Origin: Plasmodiophora brassicae
Lineage: Eukaryota; Endomyxa; Phytomyxea; Plasmodiophorida; Plasmodiophoridae
Assembly: GCA_039704465.1 (NCBI GenBank)
Contig: JASFAU010000020.1
Location: 587,007 to 651,006, forward strand
Direction of reading: 5' to 3'
DNA length: 64,000 nt
Shown here: in pieces, positions 1 to 11,400 of the stretch
Numbering within the stretch: position 1 is the stretch's first letter
How the letters are laid out: each line of letters opens with the position of its first letter
Made by a program: the position numbers and the translations under genes
Notes under the pieces: generated by a model
What the model was told of the DNA's origin: nothing
The model's database searches: none
What the model saw: only the letters and a program-made list of their open reading frames with translations

Positions 1-37
1 TCCTGCTTTATGAAAATATTTAAGTGCCCGTGTCCAG

Positions 38-1737
38 CGATCTGCGTAGCAACGATCTCACACATCTCACCGCCGATATGTTCGCTCGGGTCACGAACGC
101 GGCCCTCTTGTGGGTGCCAATTCGTTCGTCTGCCGCCGTCAACTGAAGCGCCGTCCAAGATTCTTGCAGGACAACCGGGTCACGTCGATCGAAAGGGGCG
201 CGTTCCACGCCCTGTCGAGGCTGGCCGTCCTGTATCAGCCAGATCGTCGCCGTGTCCAGCGCACCAGCTGTTCACCTTTCATGTGCGCATAGGTCGTTGG
301 CTGGCAACGCTATCGGGTCCATCAAACAGGGCGTGTTTGACGGAATGTCGTCGTTGACCTACTTGTATGCATATTCCGCTGCTGCGGCAAGTCGTCTTAA
401 TGTCGTCCCGGTGCGATCAACCGCCCCTGCAGATCGCTGGAACGCAACCGCGTCACATTCGTTCAGAGCGGGGCCTTCAATGGGACGTCATCGCTCACTG
501 AGCTGTGTGTACTACTGCTGATGAATGCGCAATGAATTCCTTTTGTCGTTGACTCTGTTTCAGACACTTGTCACACAACGACATCGAGTTCGTCCACAAA
601 GGCTCGTTCCTAGGCATGCCATCACTGGCGCTATTGTATTGTTTGCATTGTTCGGCGACCTGCCTCTGTATTGTGAACTAAACCATATTGTGCGCACAGA
701 TGGCTAGACGATAATCTCATTATGGATATTCAAGGCGGGACTTTTCAAGCATTGCCATCCCTTTCTGTACTGTAAGCGCGGCGTTTACCAGCGTCATGCG
801 GTTTCTCATTGCATGTAGGTCGTTGATTGACAACCGCCTCGGTGCGGTGAAGAAGGGCATGTTCAATGGAATATCCACCCTGGCGTTCCTGTGTGTGCAA
901 TCATCTTTGTTCCGAGAGCAGACGGGCCACCCCGGTTTAACCTCTATGTATCGTGCACAGATGGTTAAACCAAAACCGTATCGCCGACGTTGAGAACGGC
1001 GCTCTCGATGCGATGGGATCGCTAACGGAGCTGTACGTGTGATCGAGCTGACGTCTCGCCCACGTTCCAAACGCGGGGGACCAACTGCGTTCTGTATAGA
1101 CGGCTGTCCGACAACCTCATCGGAAGGATTCGGAGAGGCATGTTCTGCAGGATAACATCTTTGCTAACACTGCACGTGAACCTGTTGAACGCATCACACA
1201 CCCGTACCCTGGTGACATGCGTCGTGCACAGATGGATGGACCATAATTGCGTTTCGATTGTTGAGCAAGGAGCGTTCGATCGCCTGTCGTCGTTACGAGA
1301 GCTGTATGCCTTGACTTGAGGTGCGCATTCGAATGCGAACAGCTGATGAACTTCGTGTACAGGGAGCTGTCTAACAACTATATCGATACGGTCGAGACTG
1401 GTGTATTTAACGGGTTATCGTCACTGGCCTTCTTGTAGGCTTTATGCGCTCTGTGATATAAGTACTGACAAACACGATATTGTATACAGGCGTTTGGCCA
1501 ACAACCACATCACGTATATTGAGAAAGCGGCGTTCGACGGCATGTCGTCGCTGGGCACCTTGTGCGAGACACTCATGTTCAATCCTATTGAAGTCCACTG
1601 TTGACCATGTGTGTGCTGTCATGTGTGTTCGCAGGGTGCTTACAGGGAACCCGATATGCTATTGGCTGCATTGGTCGTACCCGGGTATAGCGGAGGCCTT
1701 ATGGGGACTGCCGAATCGAACCCAGGTTATATGCTGA
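38..1737 (+). CDS. LRR protein, 3' part, one repeat per 72-nt exon
   Basis: This is the 3' part of a leucine-rich-repeat gene whose start lies left of the window. Exons read 38-109, 160-231, 293-364, 433-504, 564-635, 700-771, 819-890, 961-1032, 1100-1171, 1232-1303, 1363-1434 and 1490-1561, each exactly 72 nt, then a last exon 1635-1737. All introns are phase 2 and split a Leu codon, so each exon adds one 24-residue LRR (L-x-x-N-x-I-x-x-I-x-x-G-x-F). The last exon has two Cys flanking a Trp/Pro-rich stretch and stops at TGA 1735, like a C-terminal LRR cap. No membrane segment follows the repeats, so the product is probably secreted or bound to a partner. Exon 1100-1171 ends at a GC rather than GT donor. 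Ligand unknown. Confidence 0.75.
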
Positions 1738-2037
1738 TCCCCCGCTGATGACCAAGGAGCCTATCTGTGATACAAATACAAACACATGGTTCACATGCTG
1801 CTGACGAACTCGTTGTGAGGAGGTGCCCGAACCCAGGGGCCGGAGAGTCAGCTGTCATTGCTTGATCGAGCCGGGAGTCGTTAATTGGCTGCTGAAGGTC
1901 TCGATCACGTGGTGGGTCACTCGTATGGAATATGTGCAAACTCTGCTGATATCCCCGTTTGGGTCTACATATAATGGTACAGTATGGGCCCGGCCGGGAC
2001 GGGACGCGATCGAATTCCGTACCCCAACCTAAACTAG
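1738..2037. other. Intergenic, LRR gene to LRR receptor
   Basis: This spacer lies between the TGA of the upstream LRR gene and the ATG of the LRR receptor, both read rightward. I see no convincing ORF or RNA gene. It must hold the terminator of one gene and the promoter of the other. No clear TATA element was recognised. Confidence 0.5.
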
Positions 2038-5000
2038 ATGCCGACGTCGCGGATCAGGCCTGCGTCGGCGTCGTGCGCGGCGTGGCTAATCGGCTCCTGG
2101 ACGGTTATTGTTCTGTGGAGCGTGGCGCACGCGTCGAACCTGTGCACCTGGTACGGGAAGGGATGCGCCGGTTCCGTCACTCTGTATGGTGACCTGCCCA
2201 ATGCATCTTCTTCGTCGGTTAATGTGCATGCAGCGATGTGTCGCCATTGACAAATCTCACCGGCGCGATCAACTCGACCTGGTTTTCGACTTTGCCAAAC
2301 GTTGGCAACATTCAATTCTTGTACGGCCACGTCACGGTTGCAGAGCAACGCGCGCTCACAGTACTAATATGCATTGCAGAAGTATCCATCACAACCCCGG
2401 CATCACTTCCATCACGACGGGTGCTTTCGACTCGATGCCGTTGCTTCAGATAATGTATATCAGGGCCCGCGCGAGAGAGCGCTGCCGAGTGTGACCGAAT
2501 CGATCGTGTGCCCAACAGAAACGTCGGCTCGGACTCGATCACAACAGTCCAGATCGGTGTGTTCAATACGTTAACATCATTGCAGCAACTGTCTGCCAGA
2601 TTACGTATGCCGCTCTGTGCCACCGCTGCGTCTGACGCGTTCTGGGCCGCAGGATTATCTCTGGCAACAAGATCACGCAAGCGATAGCGACCGGCGCACT
2701 GCCCGTGTCATTGCAGAGCCTGTCGGTGATTGCACGTTGTGGCAGCCACACCGAACCGGTCGACACCCACTGACCCGCTCGTACAGGGTCGTCTCGAACA
2801 ACCAAATACCGTCGATCACGGCCGGGTCCCTCGACGCGCTAACGGCGTTGACTCAGCTGTGAGGAAATGTCGAGGCACAGTACTGGGTTTGGCTCTGGCT
2901 AATTGACGTACTGGCGCCTCCTACAGGTGGTTTAGCGCCAACTCCTTACAGACCGTGCCTTCGAACGCGTTCAGGTACTTAACGGGCCTGACGCAACTGG
3001 ACCTGGGTGGCAACGTCATTACGGGGCTTCCACTGGGCGTCTTCGACACACTGACAAGGCTCCAGACTCTGTATGCTACCTCCACGACGTGATTTGGGGC
3101 GAAGCGTCGGCTGAGGCTCCCCGCCCAGGTATATCTGGAACAACAAGTTGACGTCGTTGAACGCGAACCTTTTCGCAATGCTGACACGGCTGACATCGCT
3201 GTATGGAATACGGCGCTTGGGTCGTGGCCATATGGAACTGATCATGTGGGCGTATTTGCTAATTAGTGGTATCAACCAGAATCCGTCCATTGCGTCGCTG
3301 GACCTGTATTTGTTCCAGAACTTGACCTCGTATTCTACGTCAGGCAACCTGTACCAAGCGATAAGACGGTTCCGGTGCACAGTCTTGACCTTGCGGATAG
3401 GGATCTCAACTGGCAGATGACCGCGCTGACATGCGTTCCGCTGCCGCCACCGGTGAACTTCACCAAAGGAGGTGGCTCATACGCTGTCGGCAGTCGACCA
3501 TACTGCCCTGCACCAACACCTGCACCAACACCAAGTCCCAGACCGTCAACACGGAAACCAACTATTAAGCCCAGCACAAGGCGACCTACTACCAAGCGAC
3601 CTACCACGAGACGACCTACCACGGGACGACCTACTACGAGACGACCGACCACGAGGCGGCCTACTACAAAGCGATCTACTACAAGACGACCTACTACGAA
3701 ACGGCCTACTACGAGGCGGCCTACCTCAGGTCGACCTACCACGAGACGACCTACCACGATACGTCTTACTACGAGAGGTCCAACTACGAGACGACCTACG
3801 ACGAGGCGTCCAACTACGCGGCAACCCACTTCGAGGCGGCACACTACGAGGCGACCTACCACGAGACGACCCACCACGAGACGATCTACCACAAAACGTC
3901 CAACCACGATGCGACCTACCACGAGGCGTCCAACTACGAGGCGACCCACTTCGAGGAGGCCCACTACGAGGCGACCCACTACAAGACGACCCACTGCGAA
4001 TCGAATTACTACGAGGCGACCTACCTCAAGACGACCTACTACGAAAAGACCTACCACGAGACGACCTACCACCAGGCCATCTACTTCAAGGCGGCCTACT
4101 ACAGGACGAGGTCCAACTACAAGACCACCGACTACGCAGCGATCCACTTCAAGGCGACCTACTTCAAGGCGACCTACTTCAAGATGGCCTACTACAAAAC
4201 CTACCGCAGGATCACCTTCTACGAGACGACCTACTACGAGACGACCAACCACGGGACGACCTACTACGTGGCGACCTACCACGAGACGGCCTACGACGAG
4301 GCGTGCGACTACGAGACGACCTACCACAAGACGACCTACTACGAGCCGGTCTGCCACGCGGCAACCTACTATGAGACGACCTACTACGGAACGACCTACC
4401 ACGAGACGACCTTCCACGAGTCGACCATCCACAAGACGACCATACGCAAAGCGCTCAAGCACAAGGCACCCTACCACACGACAACCAAGCACAATACGAT
4501 CGACGACAAGGCCGCCCGCGACAACGCATCCAGCAACCTCGAGACGACTCACGTCAGTAAATCATCCAGCAAGCAGGCGTCCAAGTACCGCACGGCGACA
4601 GGGTCCGACCACCAGACGGTCCACCAGGCCGACGACAAAGCACCTGGCAGCGACACATCAGACGCCAAGCCACTCGACGACGTCAAGACATCCGAGTACA
4701 TCAAGACGCCCGACGACAGTAGGAGGGCAAACAACAACGAGACGCCCAACGGGAGGTAAGATCAACATGACGACTATCGGCGGAACGGGGAAGCCTAATA
4801 CGAGCAGCAGCCCGACTAACACGTGCCTCGACTCGTGTAACCGGCCGGGGCGTCTCGCCGGTGACAAGTTCGCCATTCTGGGTTCGCCTACAAGAGCCCC
4901 CGCTGCTGGATCCTGCCCAGCCCCTGGCGCTGTATGCCAGGATCCCGCCAGCCGCCGTCGACCGGCGCCTGGTGACAACGTCATGGCACTGTGACACCCT

Positions 5001-8000
5001 GGACCTGTCGACCGCGTCCGGGAACGCGTTAACCCCACCGGTGAACACGCTGGCGCTCGTGCTGGCCCCGAACGTACTGCGGTACTCCACCACGTACCGG
5101 TTCACAGTCACTGCCGGCTTTCCAGGCGGCGTGACGACGACCGCTTCCATCATTCTCACCGTCCCAGCGGTACCCACAGGCGGCACGGTCAACGTGTCCT
5201 GGGCAGGCGCCGCCCAGGAGCTATCGACCATGTTCAAAGTCAGCACCTGGGGATGGCACGCCGATTCCCGTCTGTCGTACGCGTTCTCGTACATGATCGT
5301 GGGAGACCCGTCCGGCGCCGAGTACGGTATCGTGGCGGCGGGTGACCCGACATCGCCCTCGGTGATGACGACGTTGCCTGCGGGGAACTCGGCCGGCGTT
5401 CGGCTGCTCGTTCGTGCCATCGCGTCCGGGTCGCGCGTTCGCTCGTCGCCCGCCTGGGTCGATGTTGTCGTTCAGCGGGCGCAGCCTGAAACCGTGCTGG
5501 CCAGCGTTGCTGCCAGTGCGACCTGGGCTGGGGATCCGCCCCGGGTCGCATTGAACCGCCTGCAGACGGCCACGCTGGCCCTGAATGCTCTGGCCAACGC
5601 ATCAACGCCCAGCCCGACGTCGTCGTCACCCGTCGTCGTCGCGGCACGGTCCACACTGATATCGGCGCTGGTCGCAACGTGGTCGAACGCGACGAGCGTT
5701 GACGACGCTGCCATCCTGCTTGGGGCGCTGACCGCCCAGCCTCATCAGCTGTCGCCCAATACGACCCAGCAAGTCCTGTCGTTCGCCCGAACGCTGCTCG
5801 AGGAATCATTATCGGGCACAACGACGCCGACCTCATCATCATCGCTGACGTTCCTGGGGCTGACCGCCCTAGCTCAATCGGTATCGTCAGCGATGACCGC
5901 CTCCGACCTGATGAACACCACAACGTCGCCTGTACGATCGGTAATGGCGCCCGCGCGTACCGTCGTCGACATGATTGCCATGGCGCAGGTCGCGACAGTG
6001 TCCCCATGCCAACCCGCGTCCACGATCGCTACGCCCAACTTCGTGTCTCAGGCCTGGGCGCTGGACGGCCTCGATCACGTGAGCGGCACCTGCGATACGA
6101 CGGGCGCCGCACGCCCTTCTGCATCCGTCGTGCTTCCGTCCGACTTCTGGTCGGCGATGAACATCAGCGGCGGCGTGGGCGTACAGATGACGACGTGGGC
6201 GGGAGACCCGCAGGCATCGGCGATGGTGAACCCGGCATCCCCTGTTGTCACCGTCCGCGCCTACAACCTGCTGCTGAACGCAGCAGGGACGATGTCATCG
6301 CCCGACCCGATCCATGTACACAACCTGTCGCCCGCGTCCCCTGTCCAGGTCGCGTTGGTACCCACGACCCGGTGGCGTCCGGGCATCGACGTATCGGGAA
6401 CACCCTCGTGTCGTGCGGCCAATGCCACCCGTCCCGTTTGCGTCACGTTCGACAGCGTGTACCAGAACTGGACCACAGCGGGATGCGCGACGATCCTGTC
6501 CAGCAACGCCACATCGGTGACGTGTGCCTGTACACACCTGACAGACTTCGCGCTGGTCATGTACATGGAGCAGGTGCAACCAGCACCTGGATGTGGTGCG
6601 TCGACGTGGATCTCTGCTCAGCAAGCACTGGAGGCGGTCATCAGCGACGCCAACGCCGTCCATCGCGTGTTCCTGGGGCTGTACCTAGCGACAGGAAGCG
6701 TGTCTGTTGCGTTTGCCGCCCTGGCACGACGGCATGTCACCAAGGTGCACGCTCGACGTTCCGTATTCGTCTTGCTGTCGCTCTCCGTCACGGTCTGCCT
6801 GGTTCGTTCAGCGATCTGCGCTGTGAACCTGGCTTTCCCCGCCGCCATTGTCCCGGTCGCCGTTCTGTCCGTCCTGCCGTCCATGTGCGAGTTCTTCCTT
6901 CTGACGTACTTCATTCTGATGATCTGGTCGGTCGGCGACCGCATGAAGAGGATGTCGACGGGCGCACCCACGAATGTGCTGACTGGCGTCGTGGGGCCAT
7001 ACGTTGTCGGCAACTTGACGATATCGCTTGGCGTGCCCGCGCTGGTCATTTGTGGTGTCGCTGTGACTTCCACAGACAGCGTCGTCGTTCGGACGGTTCC
7101 TCTGTACCTGATTCTGTTCGACGTCGCCGCCGCTCTGGTCGCCGCCGCCTGCCTTCTTTGCGGGTCCTACTTTCTGTACACCAGCCGTTCCATGCGGAAC
7201 ACGTTGGCGGAGGCGGCCGTTTCCATCGGGAACCATCAGCAGGGACACGCTCAGTCGTACAGGCGCGTCGGTCGGTTTGTGTTCATCACGTGCACCCTGT
7301 TCTCGGCTGCCCTGTGCGTCGAGAGCGTGCTGTGGCTGCTGTCCATCATCGTCCCGCAGGCATACATGGCCGGGTTCCTCGGATTCTACGCCCTCTTCCT
7401 GTCCTGCGACCTGCTCTGCGTCCTACTCGTCGTCGCGTTCTGCCGCAGGACTGTGTCGACAGCGGCACAGGCCAATGCTGGCGCCGGCACGACGATAGTG
7501 GGGAAAACCCAGCGGAAACCCGGAAGCCTGATCGGGCAATGGTCGGAAAAGAAACTCTCCGGAAAGGCGAATCAAACGCTGCCGCACCTGCCCAAACAGA
7601 GTTCAGCGGCAATCGCGGTCGCTCTGGGTGCAGCAACGACTATGGAATTCGTACCTGTAGTTGCCAACTCCAGGCTTCATAACATTCAGGCGTCGGCTGA
7701 TGTCGATGCCGGAAATGGGCGACAGACCGAGCACGTCAAGTATGAAGCCGAGGCGGTCGAGGAGATCCTGGGGTGGACATGGGAGCGGGCCGTATCCGGG
7801 AAGGACGCACTGCTGGCTAAGAACCGGCCTGATGCTGTTCGGCCTCATCGAGAACCGCAACCTGAGGACTATCTTGCTAGGACTGGCCCAGACCGTCTTC
7901 ACCATCGGCAACTGTCGTTGGCGCCGGAGTCATCGTCTGGAGTTCAGGGGCCGTCTGCACGCGACATGGCACCGCAGGTGACACTACAGATGGCGCCAGG

Positions 8001-8100
8001 CTGCGCGCCCCTGGACAACAGGAACACGCAGGCACAACCTGCCCGGCGGATCGACGCTGTCGTGGGCGATCGCTCACCCGACGCCGAGGCTCACAATTAA
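2038..8100 (+). CDS. LRR-REJ-GPS-7TM adhesion-type receptor
   Basis: Eleven exons: 2038-2183, 2234-2320, 2380-2454, 2519-2590, 2653-2721, 2787-2858, 2927-3070, 3129-3200, 3267-3329, 3383-4755, 4811-8100. They sum to 5463 nt, 1820 residues. Order: signal peptide (hydrophobic residues about 14-32), about nine LRRs on phase-2 exons, an Arg/Pro/Thr repeat stalk (about 320-720), a beta-rich REJ-like region (about 745-1290), a GPS motif (Trp, paired Cys, then CACTHLT near residue 1300, nt about 6530), seven hydrophobic helices (about 1340-1610) and a 200-residue cytoplasmic tail. In known adhesion GPCRs the GPS is cut between L and T, leaving a tethered agonist. The REJ label rests on appearance and position before the GPS. 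The 7TM part is not clearly secretin-class. The 55-nt intron 4756-4810 is needed to bring the stalk into frame with the REJ-like region. Confidence 0.85.
3540..4740 (+). repeat. Coding minisatellite, R-P-T-T-R stalk of the LRR receptor
   Basis: About 80 imperfect copies of a 15-nt unit (ACN-AMG-MGR-CGN-CCT type) encode R-P-T-T-(R/K). The stalk is both Thr-rich, so a likely O-glycosylation substrate, and strongly cationic, unlike ordinary uncharged mucin stalks. The repeat opens all frames: the complementary strand has a 405-codon ORF of G-R-L-V-V repeats that I treat as a by-product. Copies vary from unit to unit, with no perfectly homogenised block. Confidence 0.9.
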
Positions 8101-8451
8101 TCCACGAGTCGTCCACTGCTGCGTGTGTCACGTTGTTATCGAAATACACACGAGGTATTTGCAGACCCGCCAAGCGTTTCAGGGCTGTACGCGAGGAACA
8201 GCATGATCCAAATTTGAAGCAGCATACTGTGCGTAACGTGCGTTGCTTTCCACGGCCAGACCATCGCAAGTGTACGAGTCTCCTGTTGACTAACGACATG
8301 GACAGGCGGTCAGCACAGTCGTCGGATCGGGATGGGCTAAACGAGTACGGATCGATGACGATCGCTCCAGAGAGCCCACGTGATCGTGACAATCGTGGCG
8401 TATCCGCGTCGACGGGTGTATGATACGGGTGAGACGGCGAAACCGCCACGA
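8101..8451. promoter_or_regulatory. Intergenic region upstream of the NHL receptor
   Basis: This is the only spacer between the two receptor genes and must contain the 3' end of the LRR receptor and the promoter of the NHL receptor. No ORF here looks coding. No specific promoter element could be assigned. Confidence 0.4.
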
Positions 8452-11400
8452 ATGCCGACCCATATCGCCTTCTGGAATGTTGTCCTCGTAACGCTTGCTG
8501 GCAGCGCTTGGGGACTAGCCGCAGGGTACACGGCAGGCAGCGTGTCGACGTACGCCGGCATCTGCCAGACGAGCGCCGGGTACCGCGACGGAGCCGCATC
8601 GACCGCCATGTTCAATTCGCCACGGGGCGTCGCCGTCGACTCCAGCGGCAACCTGTTCGTGGCCGACTCGAGCAACCACAGAATCCGGAAGGTGGCCCCG
8701 AACGGCACCGTCTCGACGTTCGCCGGCTCTGGCAACGCGGCATTCGCCGACGGGCAGGCGACCTCGGCCAGCTTCAACACGCCGGCCCAGCTGGTCGTCG
8801 ACTCCAGCGACAACATCTACGTTATGGATTCGTACAACCATGCGATCCGGAAGATCACGCCGTCAGGTACCGTCACGACGTTAGGTGCGAGTACTCGCCC
8901 GGTCATCATTTCGAGCGCGGCGGCCACTCATCGGACATGTTAACGTTCAGCTGGGAAAGGCGGCACCTCGGGATACGTCGATGCAACCGGGTCGTCGGCC
9001 TATTTCAACCAACCGTATGGCGGGTGCATCGACGCCAGCGGCAACCTGTTCGTCACCGAGGTGCAGAACAACCGGATCCGCAAAGTCACGCCGGGCGGCG
9101 TCGTGACGACCGTCGCCGGGAGCGGCAGTGCTGCGTTCTCTGATGGGACGGGCACGGCCGCCAGCTTCAACGGCCCGACTGGAATTGCGATCGACGCCAG
9201 CGGGACGCTGTACGTCGCCGACCAGAGCAACCACCGGATCCGCATGGTTCGTTTCGTCAGCGCGTCCGCCGTCGTGACAACGATCGCCGGGACGGGGAGC
9301 GGCGGGTTCCTCGACGGGTCGCCGTCGCTCGCCCTGTTCAACAACCCGTCCGGGCTGGCCATCGACGCGTCCGGCAACCTGTTCCTGACCGACAGGCTCA
9401 ACTATCGCCTGCGCATGCTGCAGGCGGCGTCGTCGTGGTACGTGTCGACCTGGGCGGGCACGGCATCGTCTGGCTATCAGAACGGGGCGCCCACGTCCGC
9501 GACGCTGAACCAGCCCACCGCCGTTGCCCTGAATGGGAACAGCTCGATCTACGTTGCGGACAGCAGGTAGAACACAGTGTGCGAAGCGGAACGCCTGGCT
9601 GACGTCGTTGTCGCTCAGCAATCATTGCGTTCGCAAGGTCCAGATCGTCACACAGGCGGTACCGGCAGCGGGAACCGTGAGCACGTACGCGGGGACGGGC
9701 TCGTCGTCCTACCAGGACGGGGCAGCGTCGACGGCCACGTTCAACACGCCGCGGGGCGTGGCCCTCGACGCATCCGGCAACGTGTACGTGGCCGATTCGG
9801 CCAACCATCGCATACGAAAGATAACGCCGGGCGGGACCGTGTCGACGTGGGCGGGGAGCGGCTCGGCTGCGTTCGCGAACGGGCAAGGCACGAGCGCCAG
9901 CTTCAACACGCCGGCGCAGGTCGTCGTGGACGCCAGCGACAACGTCTACGTCGTCGACCTGTACAATCATGCTGTACGCGTGATCACGCCGTCGGGCGCC
10001 GTCTCGACGCTGGCGGGCGCCGGGGGCACCTCCGGGTACGCGGACGGAACCGGCACGGGCGCCAGGTTCAACCAGCCGAGCGCCGCCTGCATCGACAGGA
10101 ACGGGAACATTTACGTCACCGAATGGGGCAACCATCGCGTACGAAAGGTGACGCCGGCGGGCGTCGTGACCACCGTCAGTTCTGGGCCTGTCGTTCATGT
10201 GGGCTGAACCGGTGTGGTGACTGTGACGTCGATCAGGTGGCGGGAAGTGGCCAGGCCGCGTTCGCCGACGGCACGTTCAACGCGGCGAGCTTCAGTTCGC
10301 CCGGTGGCGTCGCCTGTGGGTCCGACGGCACCCTGTACGTTGCCGATCAGAACAACCATCGGATCCGCATGGTGACGCCGACGGGCGTCGTGACCACGAT
10401 CGCGGGGACCGGGGCGGCCGGGTTCCTCGACGGGTACCCGCTGAGCGCCAGGTTCAACCTGCCGACGAGCATGGCGGTGGACGGCAGCGGGAACCTGTTC
10501 GTCTCCGATTCCTCCAACTATCGAATCAGGGTGCTGCGGGCGCCCACCTGGTACGTGACGACGTGGGCGGGCGGCGGGTCCCCCACGATGCAGGACGGGG
10601 CGCCGGCGTCGGCCGGCCTAAACGGCGCGCTGGGCCTCGTCTTCAACGGGACCACGAACCTTCTGCTTGCCGACCAGTAGTACGTTATCGGCGTCTGCGG
10701 CGTGCAACGACGACGCCCCATTGACACGCGTCTGTCCAGCAACCACCGCATCCGCTCCATTGTGTCGGTGCAGGGCGAGGTACCATCGGCGGCTGTCGCC
10801 CAGACGTCGTCGTCCCTGTCGTGGTGGCCGTATGCCCCAAGTACGGTCTCGACGTACGCTGGGACGTGCACGTCGTCCGGGTACCAGGACGGGGCAGCAA
10901 CGTCGGCAGCGCGGTTCAGCAACCCACGTGGCATGGCGTTCGACTCCAAGGGCAACCTGTACGTGGCCGACTCGGGCAACCACCGCGTTCGAAAGGTGAC
11001 GCCCGGCGGGACGGTGTCCACGTTCGCGGGCAACGGGTCGGCGATGTTCGCGGACGGGCCAGGGACGTCAGCCTGCCTGAACACCCCCAGCCAGGTCGTT
11101 GTCGACCACGCCGCCGACGACACCGTCTACGTCATCGATCGGTACAACCACGCCATCAGGAAGATCGGCCCGTCGGGCGTCGTGTCCACCCTGGCCGGCC
11201 AGGGCAACGTATCGGGGTACGTCGACGGCACGTCCGCCTACTTCAACCAGCCGTACGCCGGCTGCATCGGGGCCGACGGCAGCATCTACGTCACCGAGTT
11301 CGCCGGGCATCGCGTGCGCCGGGTGACGCGCGCCGGCGTCGTCACGACCGTTGCTGGGAGCGGGATCGCCGGGTACGTCGACGACCTGGGCACCGCTGCC

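Noticed and set aside
3335..4552. 405-codon minus-strand ORF of G-R-L-V-V repeats
   Set aside because: It is the antisense of the R-P-T-T stalk repeat, which opens all frames on both strands. It has no start context, no domain and lies inside a supported exon.
6006..7682. 558-codon plus-strand ORF overlapping the REJ/7TM exon
   Set aside because: Arg-rich composition typical of a shifted frame in GC-rich DNA; the overlapping frame has GPS and helices.
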